Assembly: GCA_947499305.1 (NCBI GenBank)
Contig: CANMNN010000008.1
Coordinates: 62,001 to 126,000, forward strand
DNA from: an uncultured Arenicella sp.
Lineage (GTDB): Bacteria; Pseudomonadota; Gammaproteobacteria; Arenicellales; Arenicellaceae
DNA length: 64,000 bases
Direction of reading: 5' to 3'
Made by a program: the position numbers and the translations under genes. The notes beneath the pieces were generated by a model, which saw only the letters and a list, made by a program, of their open reading frames with translations, ran no database searches and had not been told where the DNA came from. Positions within the stretch are counted from its first letter, which is position 1, and each line of letters starts with the position of its first letter. Below are positions 30,355-37,690 of the stretch, in pieces.

Positions 30355-31137
30355 TTATACTCTAGCGGCCGCTTTATGTTCAGCGATCTTCAGTATTTCT
30401 TTAGCTAACTTAACATAGGCCCGCGCACCCTTTGAGCTCGGTGCGTAAGTTATAGCCGACTCACCATAGCTTGGCGCCTCGGCCAAACGCACATTTCGAG
30501 GGATCACAGTGTCATACACCTTGTCACCAAAGTGATTCTGTAACTGCTTACTCACCTCGCCTGATAAGCTATTGCGCTTATCAAACATGGTTCGCAACAA
30601 ACCTTCAATCTTTAAGGTTGGGTTCAATGTTTCTCGAATTGCTCTAATGGTCGACACCAAGGCACTCAAACCCTCTAATGCAAAGTATTCACACTGCATC
30701 GGAATCATCACAGAGTTAGAAGCGACCAAAGCATTAATTGTGAGCACGTTGAGGGCAGGGGGGCAGTCTATGAAGATATAATCATAATCCCCTTGCACAC
30801 TAGCTAAAGCTTTTTTCAATCGCAGCTCTCGGCCGATCTCGTTTAATAACTCTACTTGTGCGCCAGCTAAATCGCCATTTGCGGTCATTACATCAACACC
30901 GCTCTCTGTTTTAACAATCGCTTCTTGAGCCGTTGCTTCGTTTAATAAAACATCGTAAATCGTTGCTTCGAGCTCACTTGTATCAACACCCAGCCCTACG
31001 CTGGCGTTGCCCTGCGGATCCATATCGAGCAATAAAATACGCTGGCCTTTTTCAACCAAAGCGGCTGATAAGTTAATACTGCTTGTGGTTTTTCCTACGC
31101 CACCTTTTTGATTGGTTACAGAGATTACTTTGGCCAT
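30355..31137 (-). CDS. parA: Chromosome partitioning ATPase ParA (Soj)
   Basis: Deviant Walker ATPase that moves ParB-parS complexes over the nucleoid. 260 residues. Walker A with the signature lysine is NQKGGVGKTTSSINL at the N-terminus; the A' motif LLLDMDPQGNASVGLG and the Walker B segment YIFIDCPPALNVLT are present. The conserved order rsmG-parA-parB is kept. ATG start. Confidence 0.98.
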   Translation of the reverse strand: MAKVISVTNQKGGVGKTTSSINLSAALVEKGQRILLLDMDPQGNASVGLGVDTSELEATIYDVLLNEATAQEAIVKTESGVDVMTANGDLAGAQVELLNEIGRELRLKKALASVQGDYDYIFIDCPPALNVLTINALVASNSVMIPMQCEYFALEGLSALVSTIRAIRETLNPTLKIEGLLRTMFDKRNSLSGEVSKQLQNHFGDKVYDTVIPRNVRLAEAPSYGESAITYAPSSKGARAYVKLAKEILKIAEHKAAARV

Positions 31138-31215
31138 GGTTTCTATTTAAGCGTATTGAAAAGAAGCGTGTTAAGTGTTGTTCTAACTGTAGCTATAACC
31201 CTTGCAACCGCCTTT

Positions 31216-31869
31216 TTACTTCGGCGCGCAAATCACTACTAGATTGCGTTGGGCATCAAGTTCAGGAACTTTAAGTGCAAAGGTATCAAATTTTAGGTTC
31301 ATCTTCTTGATAACTTTCAGTTCGTCCTTCGGAACCACGCCCTTCATTGCTAACCAACGACCATTCGGAGCTAAGGTTTGCTTAGAACCGACCACAAAAT
31401 CTTCGAGACTCGAAAACGCTCTGGAGGTTACCATTGGGAACTTCTCTTTTGGCTCGTACTCTTCAATGCGTACGTTTTCGACCTTAAAGTTCTTCAGGCG
31501 TAGTTTATTCGCCGCAAACATCTGAAACTGAGCTTTCTTATTGCGCGCTTCTACAGAAGTCACTTCCAAAGCAGGGGAGAGAATCGCCAAAATCATGCCC
31601 GGTAAACCCGCGCCACTCCCCACATCAAGTAGGCTAGCGCCTTTCATATAAGGCTTAATACTAGCGCTGTCAAAAATATGGATACTGAGCATCTCTTCTA
31701 AGTCGTCTACAGCCGTAAGGTTGTGTGTTTTATTCCACTCAGCCAACAACTCCATATAGGCGACAAGCTTCTCAATCGCTTCGTCTCCATAAGAAACATG
31801 CAGCTCATCAAGGCCCTGCTTAATTCGCTCAGCTAACATTTTTTGAGTTGCGGTACTTTTGTCATTCAT
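31216..31869 (-). CDS. rsmG: 16S rRNA (guanine527-N7)-methyltransferase
   Basis: Methylates G527 of 16S rRNA using SAM; loss gives low-level streptomycin resistance in other bacteria. 217 residues. SAM motif I is LLDVGSGAGLPGM, followed by TSVEARNKKAQF. The N-terminal helix region MELLAEWNKTHNLTAV is diagnostic of the GidB family. It normally follows mnmG directly, but here 5.8 kb of accessory genes lie between them. Confidence 0.96.
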   Translation of the reverse strand: MNDKSTATQKMLAERIKQGLDELHVSYGDEAIEKLVAYMELLAEWNKTHNLTAVDDLEEMLSIHIFDSASIKPYMKGASLLDVGSGAGLPGMILAILSPALEVTSVEARNKKAQFQMFAANKLRLKNFKVENVRIEEYEPKEKFPMVTSRAFSSLEDFVVGSKQTLAPNGRWLAMKGVVPKDELKVIKKMNLKFDTFALKVPELDAQRNLVVICAPK

Positions 31870-32079
31870 AGCGGTGCCATGTGGTCGATACGCGATTAAG
31901 CGCAGTCGATAATATAACTCGGCCTGAGATTATAGTAGATGCAAGAGCGTAAACGAAACTCAAAACCACCTATAGTATAAAAGCCCATGTTTTTGCCATA
32001 TTTTATTTGTGAAAAAGAAGCCTTATAGAAAGCCATTCGGGGCACATTCGTCAGTATTATGTGATTAACTAGATTTGAC

Positions 32080-32469
32080 TTATTCGGTAATCGTGTCGAG
32101 ATGAAGGCCAATAGCCGAAGAAGCGGACCTAGACGGCAATACCGCCACCATTTGATAGCCTTTTCGGCGCAAGTGCCAGGCCCAAATGCGGTTTCCAAAG
32201 AACCCCCAACAAAAAAACGACAGCGTAAAACCAATTAGATACAAATAGCCAAACGCGAAGTCACTATAGTCAAAGTGGGGTTCCGCCGAAATAAGGTTCA
32301 TGGGAAACATAAAAAGAGAATACAGCACAGCCAACAAATACATCCTCTTTGAAATTAGCCACATCCCAGTAATCAAAAGCCCTGGCCAACTGAAGCCTTT
32401 TTTGACAGCACGATACCGGGGGTGTTTATCTCGACGATAGATCTCAAAATCTTTCACAATACTTCTCAC
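32080..32469 (-). CDS. DUF2628-type small membrane protein
   Basis: A 129-residue protein with three or four hydrophobic segments after a basic N-terminus. The block FSWPGLLITGMWLISKRMYL near residues 26-45 matches the usual DUF2628 start, and FGNRIWAWHLRRKGYQMV is the typical end of the domain. The function of the family is unknown. The start at 32469 is a GTG; a second GTG at 32457 is possible. It follows the RDD gene. Confidence 0.7.
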   Translation of the reverse strand: MRSIVKDFEIYRRDKHPRYRAVKKGFSWPGLLITGMWLISKRMYLLAVLYSLFMFPMNLISAEPHFDYSDFAFGYLYLIGFTLSFFCWGFFGNRIWAWHLRRKGYQMVAVLPSRSASSAIGLHLDTITE

Positions 32470-32557
32470 ACCTAAGATAACGAGCCGAATTCACGAGCCT
32501 CGTTCGCATATTTTTATTGACTTCAAGTTCTGAAGCTTACTTTCTATCTTGGAAGTC

Positions 32558-33100
32558 TTATTGCTCAGCTGAGTTCTCGACTAACCTTTGTACATTCGCT
32601 TTTACAACGATTGTTCCCGCGATCAAATCATGCACGCAGCGTTTGTCAGCTCGAAATATAAAAAGAACGTTTATCAAGCCCAAAAACTGTCCGATAGTTG
32701 GCACATACCCCGCAAGCGACACAGGTAAATAGCGCAAGAAAAACACCTTTGGAAGAGAGAGAATAGCGATTGAATCCTTTGAAACGATTTTTATACCGAC
32801 TACTCTTTTCCCAATTGTTTGACCATAATTGGCCAGCAAATAACCATGTAACGCAAAAAATACTAGGAACCCGAATAATCCAAACATGGCTATTTCGAAC
32901 ACCGGGTACTCTCCTTGAACCAGCTTCTGCCACGTTCCAGTGTAATACATTAACGGGAGCGTGATAGCAGTAGCAATAATTGAATCTATTATTGACGCAC
33001 CTAAGCGCTGCCACCTCGATGCTAACTCATACTCGTTATCACTAGTACCAGAACCCTCTAAGTTAGATTGGGGTGCGGCGTAAACGTTTTTCTCTTCCAC
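32558..33100 (-). CDS. RDD-family membrane protein
   Basis: A 180-residue protein with the RDD domain: arginine and aspartates in ASRWQRLGASIIDSIIATAI, and later GQTIGKRVVGIKIVSKD and FRADKRCVHDLIAGTIVV. About three to four membrane helices. A polar N-terminal stretch (YAAPQSNLEG) precedes the domain, as is common in this family. I start at the GTG at 33100, which follows a GGA ribosome-binding site; the open frame extends to 33208 but those residues are not family-like. RDD proteins have been linked to ion transport, but no specific role is proven here. Confidence 0.8.
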   Translation of the reverse strand: MEEKNVYAAPQSNLEGSGTSDNEYELASRWQRLGASIIDSIIATAITLPLMYYTGTWQKLVQGEYPVFEIAMFGLFGFLVFFALHGYLLANYGQTIGKRVVGIKIVSKDSIAILSLPKVFFLRYLPVSLAGYVPTIGQFLGLINVLFIFRADKRCVHDLIAGTIVVKANVQRLVENSAEQ

Positions 33101-33228
33101 TGAATTTTCCTTTTTTATTAGAACCTTGCCTATGCAGTCTTTAGAGCTAGCGATATTAAAAAGAGGCAGTAAAAATCGACCCGGACAAAAGCAACCTGAA
33201 GGCGGCATTTAAAAACAACATAGACAGT

Positions 33229-33546
33229 CTAATCACAGAATCCATATAAAAAGTAGCCTTTTTCAATTGCTTCTAATGCGGTTTTATCTATATCACCCAA
33301 TGTAGCGATAACAGAATTCACTTGACCAAGTTTTTCACGTAAAAGTTTAATTTCAGACCTTAACCTTTCTAAATCTGTACCGCTTAGTTTTGCGTCTTCA
33401 AAATAGTCTTCCATTTTTAATATCATGGGAAACGCTAATTCGGTTTTTCTTATAGCGCTAAATAATTCAAAGTGGCATGCATCACTAATACCAACTCGGT
33501 ATTTATGACTACTTAAACTTGAACCTATATGAAGATCGTATGCCAT
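33229..33546 (-). CDS. Hypothetical protein (cassette-type)
   Basis: A 105-residue soluble protein that I do not recognise. Residues about 50-90 (LERLRSEIKLLREKLGQVNS) look like a coiled-coil helix. No signal peptide or membrane helix. It is AT-rich compared with the core genes. It lies downstream of the ASCH gene in the block of small accessory genes, but no convincing attC-like site separates it from its neighbours. Confidence 0.6.
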   Translation of the reverse strand: MAYDLHIGSSLSSHKYRVGISDACHFELFSAIRKTELAFPMILKMEDYFEDAKLSGTDLERLRSEIKLLREKLGQVNSVIATLGDIDKTALEAIEKGYFLYGFCD

Positions 33547-33622
33547 AGTTCAAAAATGTGTGTGCGTTTAAAACAAGCGAGTGCAGTGGTTACCAGTTTG
33601 TGAGATTTTATAACCTTCCATA

Positions 33623-34084
33623 TTACTGAAAGATTACACGAAAATATTCACAGACGATCAACATATCTTTTTGTGGCTTGAATTTCGAGCCTGCCAATTC
33701 CCTATGGTAGTAGTCCCAATGTACCTTTCTCCAATACTCGAGTGATTTATCCCCTTCACCCTCAATGACTGCAAATTCACTCGTCACTTCGTTGAATGGC
33801 ACAATCTCCACTTTTTCTACTTCAATGACACAAAGCGCGATTCCATCCCAATTTGTAACAATGTAATTGTCTCCCGTTTTTGGTAGCTCTTCTTCACTAA
33901 ACTCAAACCACCACAGTGATGTTGCCGTTGCACGTTTTTCTTGCCTCAAAACAAGATCAGCACACTCATTTGCATCTATTTCATTGTCACAAAAATAAAA
34001 AGAGGCAATTTCTTTTGCTGGCTCACCTTTGAATCGAAAATACCTTTCGGACAGCTCTGAAACCGATGGGTGAACAGTACTCAT
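33623..34084 (-). CDS. ASCH-domain protein
   Basis: A 153-residue protein with the ASCH fold (PUA-like RNA- or nucleotide-binding barrel). Typical segments are KRATATSLWWFEFSEEELPK, GDNYIVTNWDGIALCVIEV, and the helix EGEGDKSLEYWRKVHWDYY. ASCH proteins are frequent passengers of integron gene cassettes. The start follows directly after the attC-like site at 34089-34144, as expected for a cassette gene. The molecular substrate is unknown; some relatives hydrolyse N4-acetylcytidine. Confidence 0.85.
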   Translation of the reverse strand: MSTVHPSVSELSERYFRFKGEPAKEIASFYFCDNEIDANECADLVLRQEKRATATSLWWFEFSEEELPKTGDNYIVTNWDGIALCVIEVEKVEIVPFNEVTSEFAVIEGEGDKSLEYWRKVHWDYYHRELAGSKFKPQKDMLIVCEYFRVIFQ

Positions 34085-34088
34085 ACCT

Positions 34089-34144
34089 TTAGAACGGGCA
34101 CACCCGAACCGTTTGCGGCGCTTACGTTTTTGAACTTGTTAGGC
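34089..34144 (-). repeat. attC-like recombination site F (between GNAT and ASCH genes)
   Basis: On the minus strand it begins with a perfect inverse-core GCCTAAC, continues AAGTTCAAAAACGTAAG, and ends at a degenerate GTTCTAA core. The GNAT stop codon (TAA) is inside the first core, and the ASCH ATG follows within a few bases. It shares at least 20 consecutive bases with site C. Length about 56 bp, in the range of short attC sites. Confidence 0.6.
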
Positions 34145-34570
34145 ATTTTTATATACATCTGGCTTCCAGTTTTCCATAAAGACATCTGGTTTAGCAAGTT
34201 CTGAAAACCCGTATTTCTCATAAAGCCGATGTGCATCAGCTGTTGCAAGAGTCATTCTTCTAAGCCCTTGCAAATCCGGGTGGGACATGATTTTTTCCAT
34301 TAGCCACTTGCTTAGGCCTTTGCCTCGATGGCCTTCGAGAATATAGACGTCTGCGAGGTATGCGTATGTTGCAGAGTCGGTGATCATGCGAGCAAAACCA
34401 ACTTGGTTTTGCTGTTTATCGAACACCCCAAAACACAGAGAATTTTTTACTGCTGTTGTTAGCGTTTCCAATGGAATACCTTCAGCCCAATATGACTTAG
34501 ATATAAAATCATGAATTGATTTAATATCCATTTCACTCTGATCGGAACTAATTTTATAACCCTCAGTCAT
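34139..34570 (-). CDS. GNAT-family N-acetyltransferase
   Basis: A 143-residue acetyl-CoA-dependent acetyltransferase. The acetyl-CoA-binding motif is LEGHRGKGLSKWLMEKI (R-x-x-G-x-G/A type), with beta4 YLADVYIL before it and a conserved tyrosine in LYEKYGFSEL near the end. The substrate is unknown. The true start is the ATG at 34570, preceded by GAGGAAGAG; an open frame upstream to 34648 overlaps cassette-junction DNA. GNAT genes are among the most common integron cassette genes. The stop lies inside the attC-like site F. Confidence 0.85.
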   Translation of the reverse strand: MTEGYKISSDQSEMDIKSIHDFISKSYWAEGIPLETLTTAVKNSLCFGVFDKQQNQVGFARMITDSATYAYLADVYILEGHRGKGLSKWLMEKIMSHPDLQGLRRMTLATADAHRLYEKYGFSELAKPDVFMENWKPDVYKNA

Positions 34571-34668
34571 GGCTCTTCCTCTAATTATACTTTGCCACTT
34601 TAAAACGGGATTGCTCGCACTTTTTTCGCGTCCGTGCGTTTCAACCACGCATTACGCTTTTTAATTTA

Positions 34669-35013
34669 TCAACTCTCATGACTATAAGAATTTGAATATC
34701 TTAGAAACCCTATACAAGCAAAGAATATTGACGAAGATTGCGCCAACGAGAAGCCCCAAGTAACAAATTCATTAAACATAAATTCATAAGATAAGCTTTC
34801 AAGCAATGAAACCGCGACATAGATAAACGTTGCAACTGCAACGCCTAAAAGCACTTGGAGTGTCCCATCGCGCTTCGTACTTTTATAAAGCACTATGGCC
34901 GACAGGAGAACTATGATTACCGATAAAAATTCAATTATCATAACTCCCCAAATCATCGAAAGCACAATATCACCAGCAGGCTCTAATCCATAGTTGTAAG
35001 TTCCATTACTCAT
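34669..35013 (-). CDS. Small membrane protein of unknown function (cassette-type)
   Basis: A 114-residue protein with three predicted membrane helices (MIWGVMIIEFLSVIIVLLSA, then VLLGVAVATFIYVAV, then SLAQSSSIFFACIGFL). I do not recognise a family. Its start lies 16 bases after the short attC-like site D. Downstream, GTGGTTGAAA at 34640-34649 (minus strand) might be the remnant of another core site before the GNAT gene. Confidence 0.6.
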   Translation of the reverse strand: MSNGTYNYGLEPAGDIVLSMIWGVMIIEFLSVIIVLLSAIVLYKSTKRDGTLQVLLGVAVATFIYVAVSLLESLSYEFMFNEFVTWGFSLAQSSSIFFACIGFLRYSNSYSHES

Positions 35014-35028
35014 TGCTTAAAGCAGTTG

Positions 35029-35063
35029 GGCTAACCGCGCATTTCATTTTGAACTTGTTATGT
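35029..35063 (-). repeat. Short, probably truncated attC-like site D
   Basis: Minus strand: ACATAACAAGTTCAAAATG at the 5' side and GCGCGGTTAGCC at the 3' side, only 35 bp in total. The 5' arm matches sites C and F for ten or more bases after TAACAA, and the 3' end has a GTTAGCC core. Too short to fold like a complete attC, so probably a deletion derivative. Confidence 0.45.
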
Positions 35064-35068
35064 TGATT

Positions 35069-35254
35069 CTATTGCTCTTCAGATCCGAAGAAATTCATAA
35101 TACCGTAGCCTATAGCAATTTCGATATATGCAGAAAATCTCCAGATAACCTCCGGTAGCTCTATACCGATAGTCCCCCATAAATCAAAACCAGTAAAACT
35201 GCCTATTAGATCAACAAGACCAAAAACTATTATTAAGATTCCTACTATTTTCAT
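35069..35254 (-). CDS. Small two-helix membrane protein (cassette-type)
   Basis: A 61-residue protein with two hydrophobic helices (IVGILIIVFGLVDLIGSF and a second around YIEIAIGYGIMNFFG). No known family. A clear AGGAG ribosome-binding site before the ATG at 35254 supports expression. Flanked by attC-like sites C (upstream) and D (downstream), so it looks like a one-gene cassette. Confidence 0.65.
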   Translation of the reverse strand: MKIVGILIIVFGLVDLIGSFTGFDLWGTIGIELPEVIWRFSAYIEIAIGYGIMNFFGSEEQ

Positions 35255-35317
35255 GGTTTAGCTACTCCTGCTAAGTTTTATTAAAATTATTTCCTTGCCT
35301 TGGCGTCAGCCATTTTC

Positions 35318-35400
35318 ACATAACGCCCAGCAAACGGAGGCGCGTCTTCTCGATGTTCGAACGCGCATCGTGTGCACTTACGTTTTTGAACTTGTTAGAG
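35318..35400 (-). repeat. attC-like recombination site C
   Basis: 83 bp on the minus strand, from CTCTAAC to GTTATGT. Arms: TAACAAGTTCAAAAACG at the 5' side, and on the other strand TAACGCCCAGCAAACGG, giving the interrupted pairing typical of attC L and R boxes. The central part is variable and contains CGATGCGCGTTCGAACATCG-like inner symmetry. The stop codon of the upstream gene (TAA) lies within the first core. Confidence 0.7.
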
Positions 35401-35745
35401 CTCTTTTGCATTATCTACCATTACATCTAAGTTTAAAATGATCCACTCAGCTTCTATTAAGCATCTCTCTGGATGTTTGTTAGATTCTACTAATTCAAAT
35501 TGCCACACATATTTTGTATTGTGTACATGGGTATGCTTATGTGCAGCCACCAACTCTACTTGATCTCCAGTCAGTTTAGAAGCGGCGGTAATCTTATATC
35601 TGTTCCAATGCGGATTGATACAAATATCTCCTTCTGGACATAGGTGTGTAACCTCAGTCGAGTCAATAAACTCTGCCTCTCCTTCAAACACTTCGGCATA
35701 TGAAATCGAATTGAAAAAAAATAGTAGCGAATAAAAAATTTTCAC
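35395..35745 (-). CDS. Hypothetical exported protein (cassette-type)
   Basis: A 116-residue protein from a GTG at 35745, beginning with a short signal peptide (KIFYSLLFFFNSISYA). The mature part contains two cysteines (LCPEGDIC) and a histidine-rich stretch AAHKHTHVHNTKY that could bind metal. A frame open to 35832 gives a longer N-terminus, but the signal peptide argues for 35745. The ribosome-binding site is weak. Its stop codon is inside attC-like site C. Confidence 0.55.
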   Translation of the reverse strand: MKIFYSLLFFFNSISYAEVFEGEAEFIDSTEVTHLCPEGDICINPHWNRYKITAASKLTGDQVELVAAHKHTHVHNTKYVWQFELVESNKHPERCLIEAEWIILNLDVMVDNAKEL

Positions 35746-35764
35746 CTGATTACCACAAATGTCT

Positions 35765-36022
35765 TTAAAAATGCTCCGTCGAAGAGTCGTTCCCAACATT
35801 TTCGCTTTCGAACTGATTGTGCTTCCCTTCACGTGTGGTCAAGTACGACACAGGAATGAGCCCCAATAACGCTCCCATGAAAACGCTTAATATCAACGTT
35901 AGTACAATTAAACCCACAGACTTGAATTTATAATTCAAAACCTGAATAGCTTTAAACCTTCTATGGGTGTTTTGAACAGAACCACTATAGATTTCTTTGG
36001 TGCTAATCACCAAGCACTTCAC
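35765..36022 (-). CDS. Putative small membrane protein (cassette-type)
   Basis: About 85 codons with one strong membrane helix (VGLIVLTLILSVFMGALLGL) and a polar C-terminus ending NDSSTEHF. The start is uncertain: the open frame has an ATG at 36103, but that would lie inside attC-like site B, so I take the GTG at 36022, which has no good ribosome-binding site. Ends 20 bases before the next cassette gene. Weakly supported. Confidence 0.35.
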   Translation of the reverse strand: MKCLVISTKEIYSGSVQNTHRRFKAIQVLNYKFKSVGLIVLTLILSVFMGALLGLIPVSYLTTREGKHNQFESENVGNDSSTEHF

Positions 36023-36036
36023 TGAAGAAAAAATAA

Positions 36037-36125
36037 AGATAACGCCTTTGCAAGAGGCGGCGGGCTCTATCGCTCTCCCGCGTAATGAGTGGAAAAACCG
36101 CAAAAAATTTGTGAAATTGTTAGTA
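36037..36125 (-). repeat. attC-like recombination site B
   Basis: 89 bp on the minus strand, from TACTAAC to GTTATCT. The 5' arm TAACAATTTCACAAA and the other-strand 3' arm TAACGCCTTTGCAAGAGG align with the spaced matches expected of attC. The centre has GCGGGAGAGCGATAGAGCCCGC, itself an imperfect hairpin. Lies 48 bases after the sulfotransferase stop. Confidence 0.65.
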
Positions 36126-36172
36126 CTTACTCAATACAATACTGCAAAAGGAATATTGCCTTAAATCAATGC

Positions 36173-37048
36173 TTATTCTCCTCTAATTAGCTTATTAATA
36201 CGCGTCACTTCGAGTTCAAAGTATTTATCTAACCTGATTTTTGTCAATGAATCTATTTCATGTCTCTTGCCTCTAAGGATATTCCAATTTCTAAAATTAC
36301 TCCAAAGCTTATGCCGCGCGCTTGCCGGCAACAGCACTTTCAGCGGCCATACCAATGCCTTTCTGATGGGGTGTTTCGAGTTCAGAAAATTATGTAACCA
36401 TCTGAATTGTGGGTTCCCTGATGCATTTAACCTCTGAGGCTTAGTATCAATTTCATGTGGTTCTACCCCAAGAAAGTCACAAATTTGGCGAACTAGTTCA
36501 CTTGGATTTGTTCGAAGTAAATTGTAGTCGCCTATAAAAACATTGTGTTTTCCAAAAACAGATTGATACTTTTCTAAGTTATTCGCAACTAACCCTTGCT
36601 TACAGTAATTAAACCCGAACTCTACATTATTTAATTTCCTGAGAGTTCCAGAGAGTTCATCTTCAACTGCCTCTTCAAGTGAAGACTCCTCAAGCCCTTC
36701 TCTCACTTGGTGCCCCCACATAGAAAGAGCCCTTTCTGTTGGATCCCGCAACAAAGCGACTATTTTACACTTCGGAATCTCTGAATAAATCCGATCAGGG
36801 GTATCTGCGAAGTATAAATACGCGGTAGAAGCCTCTCCTATAGCGACTGCACTTTGATCTCGAAAAAGATCACAGTAATCCTCTCGACTATTAATTACAT
36901 CAAAATTTAGAGGGTGGTTATTTGCAAAGTAGTGAGGCTCTTTAAGTTCTGGCAAGTAAATACTTGGGTTAGATTTTAAATGGTTATAAAGAGTCGTAGT
37001 TCCAGATTTCGCCGCTCCGACAATAATAAAGTTGGGTAAATCATTCAT
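36173..37048 (-). CDS. PAPS-dependent sulfotransferase
   Basis: A 291-residue Sulfotransfer-family enzyme that would move sulfate from PAPS to an unknown acceptor, such as a surface carbohydrate. The 5'-phosphosulfate loop is FIIVGAAKSGTTTLYNHLKS-like at the N-terminus (GAAKSGTTTLYNHL), and the 3'-phosphate-binding segment is CKIVALLRDPTERALSMW. A conserved acidic and His region HYFANNHPLNFD follows the first motif. The gene is flanked by attC-like sites A and B, so it may be a large cassette. Confidence 0.88.
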   Translation of the reverse strand: MNDLPNFIIVGAAKSGTTTLYNHLKSNPSIYLPELKEPHYFANNHPLNFDVINSREDYCDLFRDQSAVAIGEASTAYLYFADTPDRIYSEIPKCKIVALLRDPTERALSMWGHQVREGLEESSLEEAVEDELSGTLRKLNNVEFGFNYCKQGLVANNLEKYQSVFGKHNVFIGDYNLLRTNPSELVRQICDFLGVEPHEIDTKPQRLNASGNPQFRWLHNFLNSKHPIRKALVWPLKVLLPASARHKLWSNFRNWNILRGKRHEIDSLTKIRLDKYFELEVTRINKLIRGE

Positions 37049-37103
37049 TTTTTGACACCTTTATTAATCAACACATGTGTAACATACACTCAACGTACCG
37101 AAA

Positions 37104-37191
37104 TTATTAGCGCCTTTTCAAGGAGCGCGTTGAAAAGTCATCTCGAGCAGTGAGTGAAACCAACGAGGCAGACTATGCAAACTTGTTATAT
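37104..37191 (-). repeat. attC-like recombination site A (degenerate)
   Basis: 88 bp on the minus strand, from ATATAAC to a GCTAATAA end. The 5' arm TAACAAGTTTGCATAG matches the TAACAAGTT start of sites C, D and F; the 3' core has GCTAA where GTTAA would be expected, so it may be inactive. An inner perfect inverted repeat CTTTTCAA/TTGAAAAG is at 37114-37137. Confidence 0.5.
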
Positions 37192-37690
37192 GCTTTGTTC
37201 ATATAAAGGAGCAACGAGTGGTGTACCGTTTAGTAACAAAACACTATTGCAGACAAGCCTATTCCAGATAGTATAGTAGTCATAAAATCCAGCTTTTGAT
37301 ATCAATTATCAATCCCTGTACAACTTTTATATGGCTGAGTGCATAAGCGTTATTGTCTTTTCTCTGTTTTTCAGAGTCTAGTGAATAAGTGTAACCAAGA
37401 AAACCATTTAAATCAGCTTGCACCTGTTCTTGAGGTATAAAATCAAATCACAACGTTTCACTATTTGACTCAACTTCATAGTGCGATGGTTATTGTAAGA
37501 TCCCTTTATCACTTCGCTCATCAACGAAAACTTGGACAAGTATTACCGTGCTCTGTTGATGAAAATAACAGTATTTGCGGACATTGCTGTCTTCTATTCA
37601 CCTATCAGCTTACTAATGAACTACTATTTCCGCATCTACCTAATACCAGTTCCTTTGGCATTTTTGCTTAGCACCCAAGTGTCTGCCACG
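37192..37690. other. AT-rich gap between the cassette block and mnmG
   Basis: Holds the small frameshifted reading frame at 37280-37479 (listed separately) and otherwise no gene I can support. Two short plus-strand open frames (37465-37671 and 37532-37732) have no family features, and the second runs into mnmG. Confidence 0.45.
37280..37479 (-). pseudogene. Possible small gene broken by a 5-bp tandem duplication
   Basis: An ATG at 37479 opens MKLSQIVKRCD, and a coding-like frame PQEQVQADLNGFLGYTYSLD continues to a TGA at 37280-37282. The two are out of frame because of a direct duplication AAATC-AAATC at 37440-37449 (plus strand). Removing one copy joins them into a 64-residue protein. The product has no recognised family. 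Tentative. Confidence 0.35.

Noticed and set aside
31896-32234. 112-codon minus-strand open frame
   Set aside because: It overlaps the DUF2628 gene in another frame and has no recognisable features.
32473-32508. Possible further attC-like site before the DUF2628 gene
   Set aside because: AGATAACGAGCC and an AACGAG/CTCGTT inverted repeat are present, but no TAACAA arm and the total length is too short.
32646-33014. 122-codon minus-strand open frame inside the RDD gene
   Set aside because: Out-of-frame shadow of the RDD reading frame, which has the family motifs.
33547-33622. Possible attC between the ASCH gene and the 105-residue gene
   Set aside because: No pair of RYYYAAC and GTTRRRY cores with matching arms could be found.
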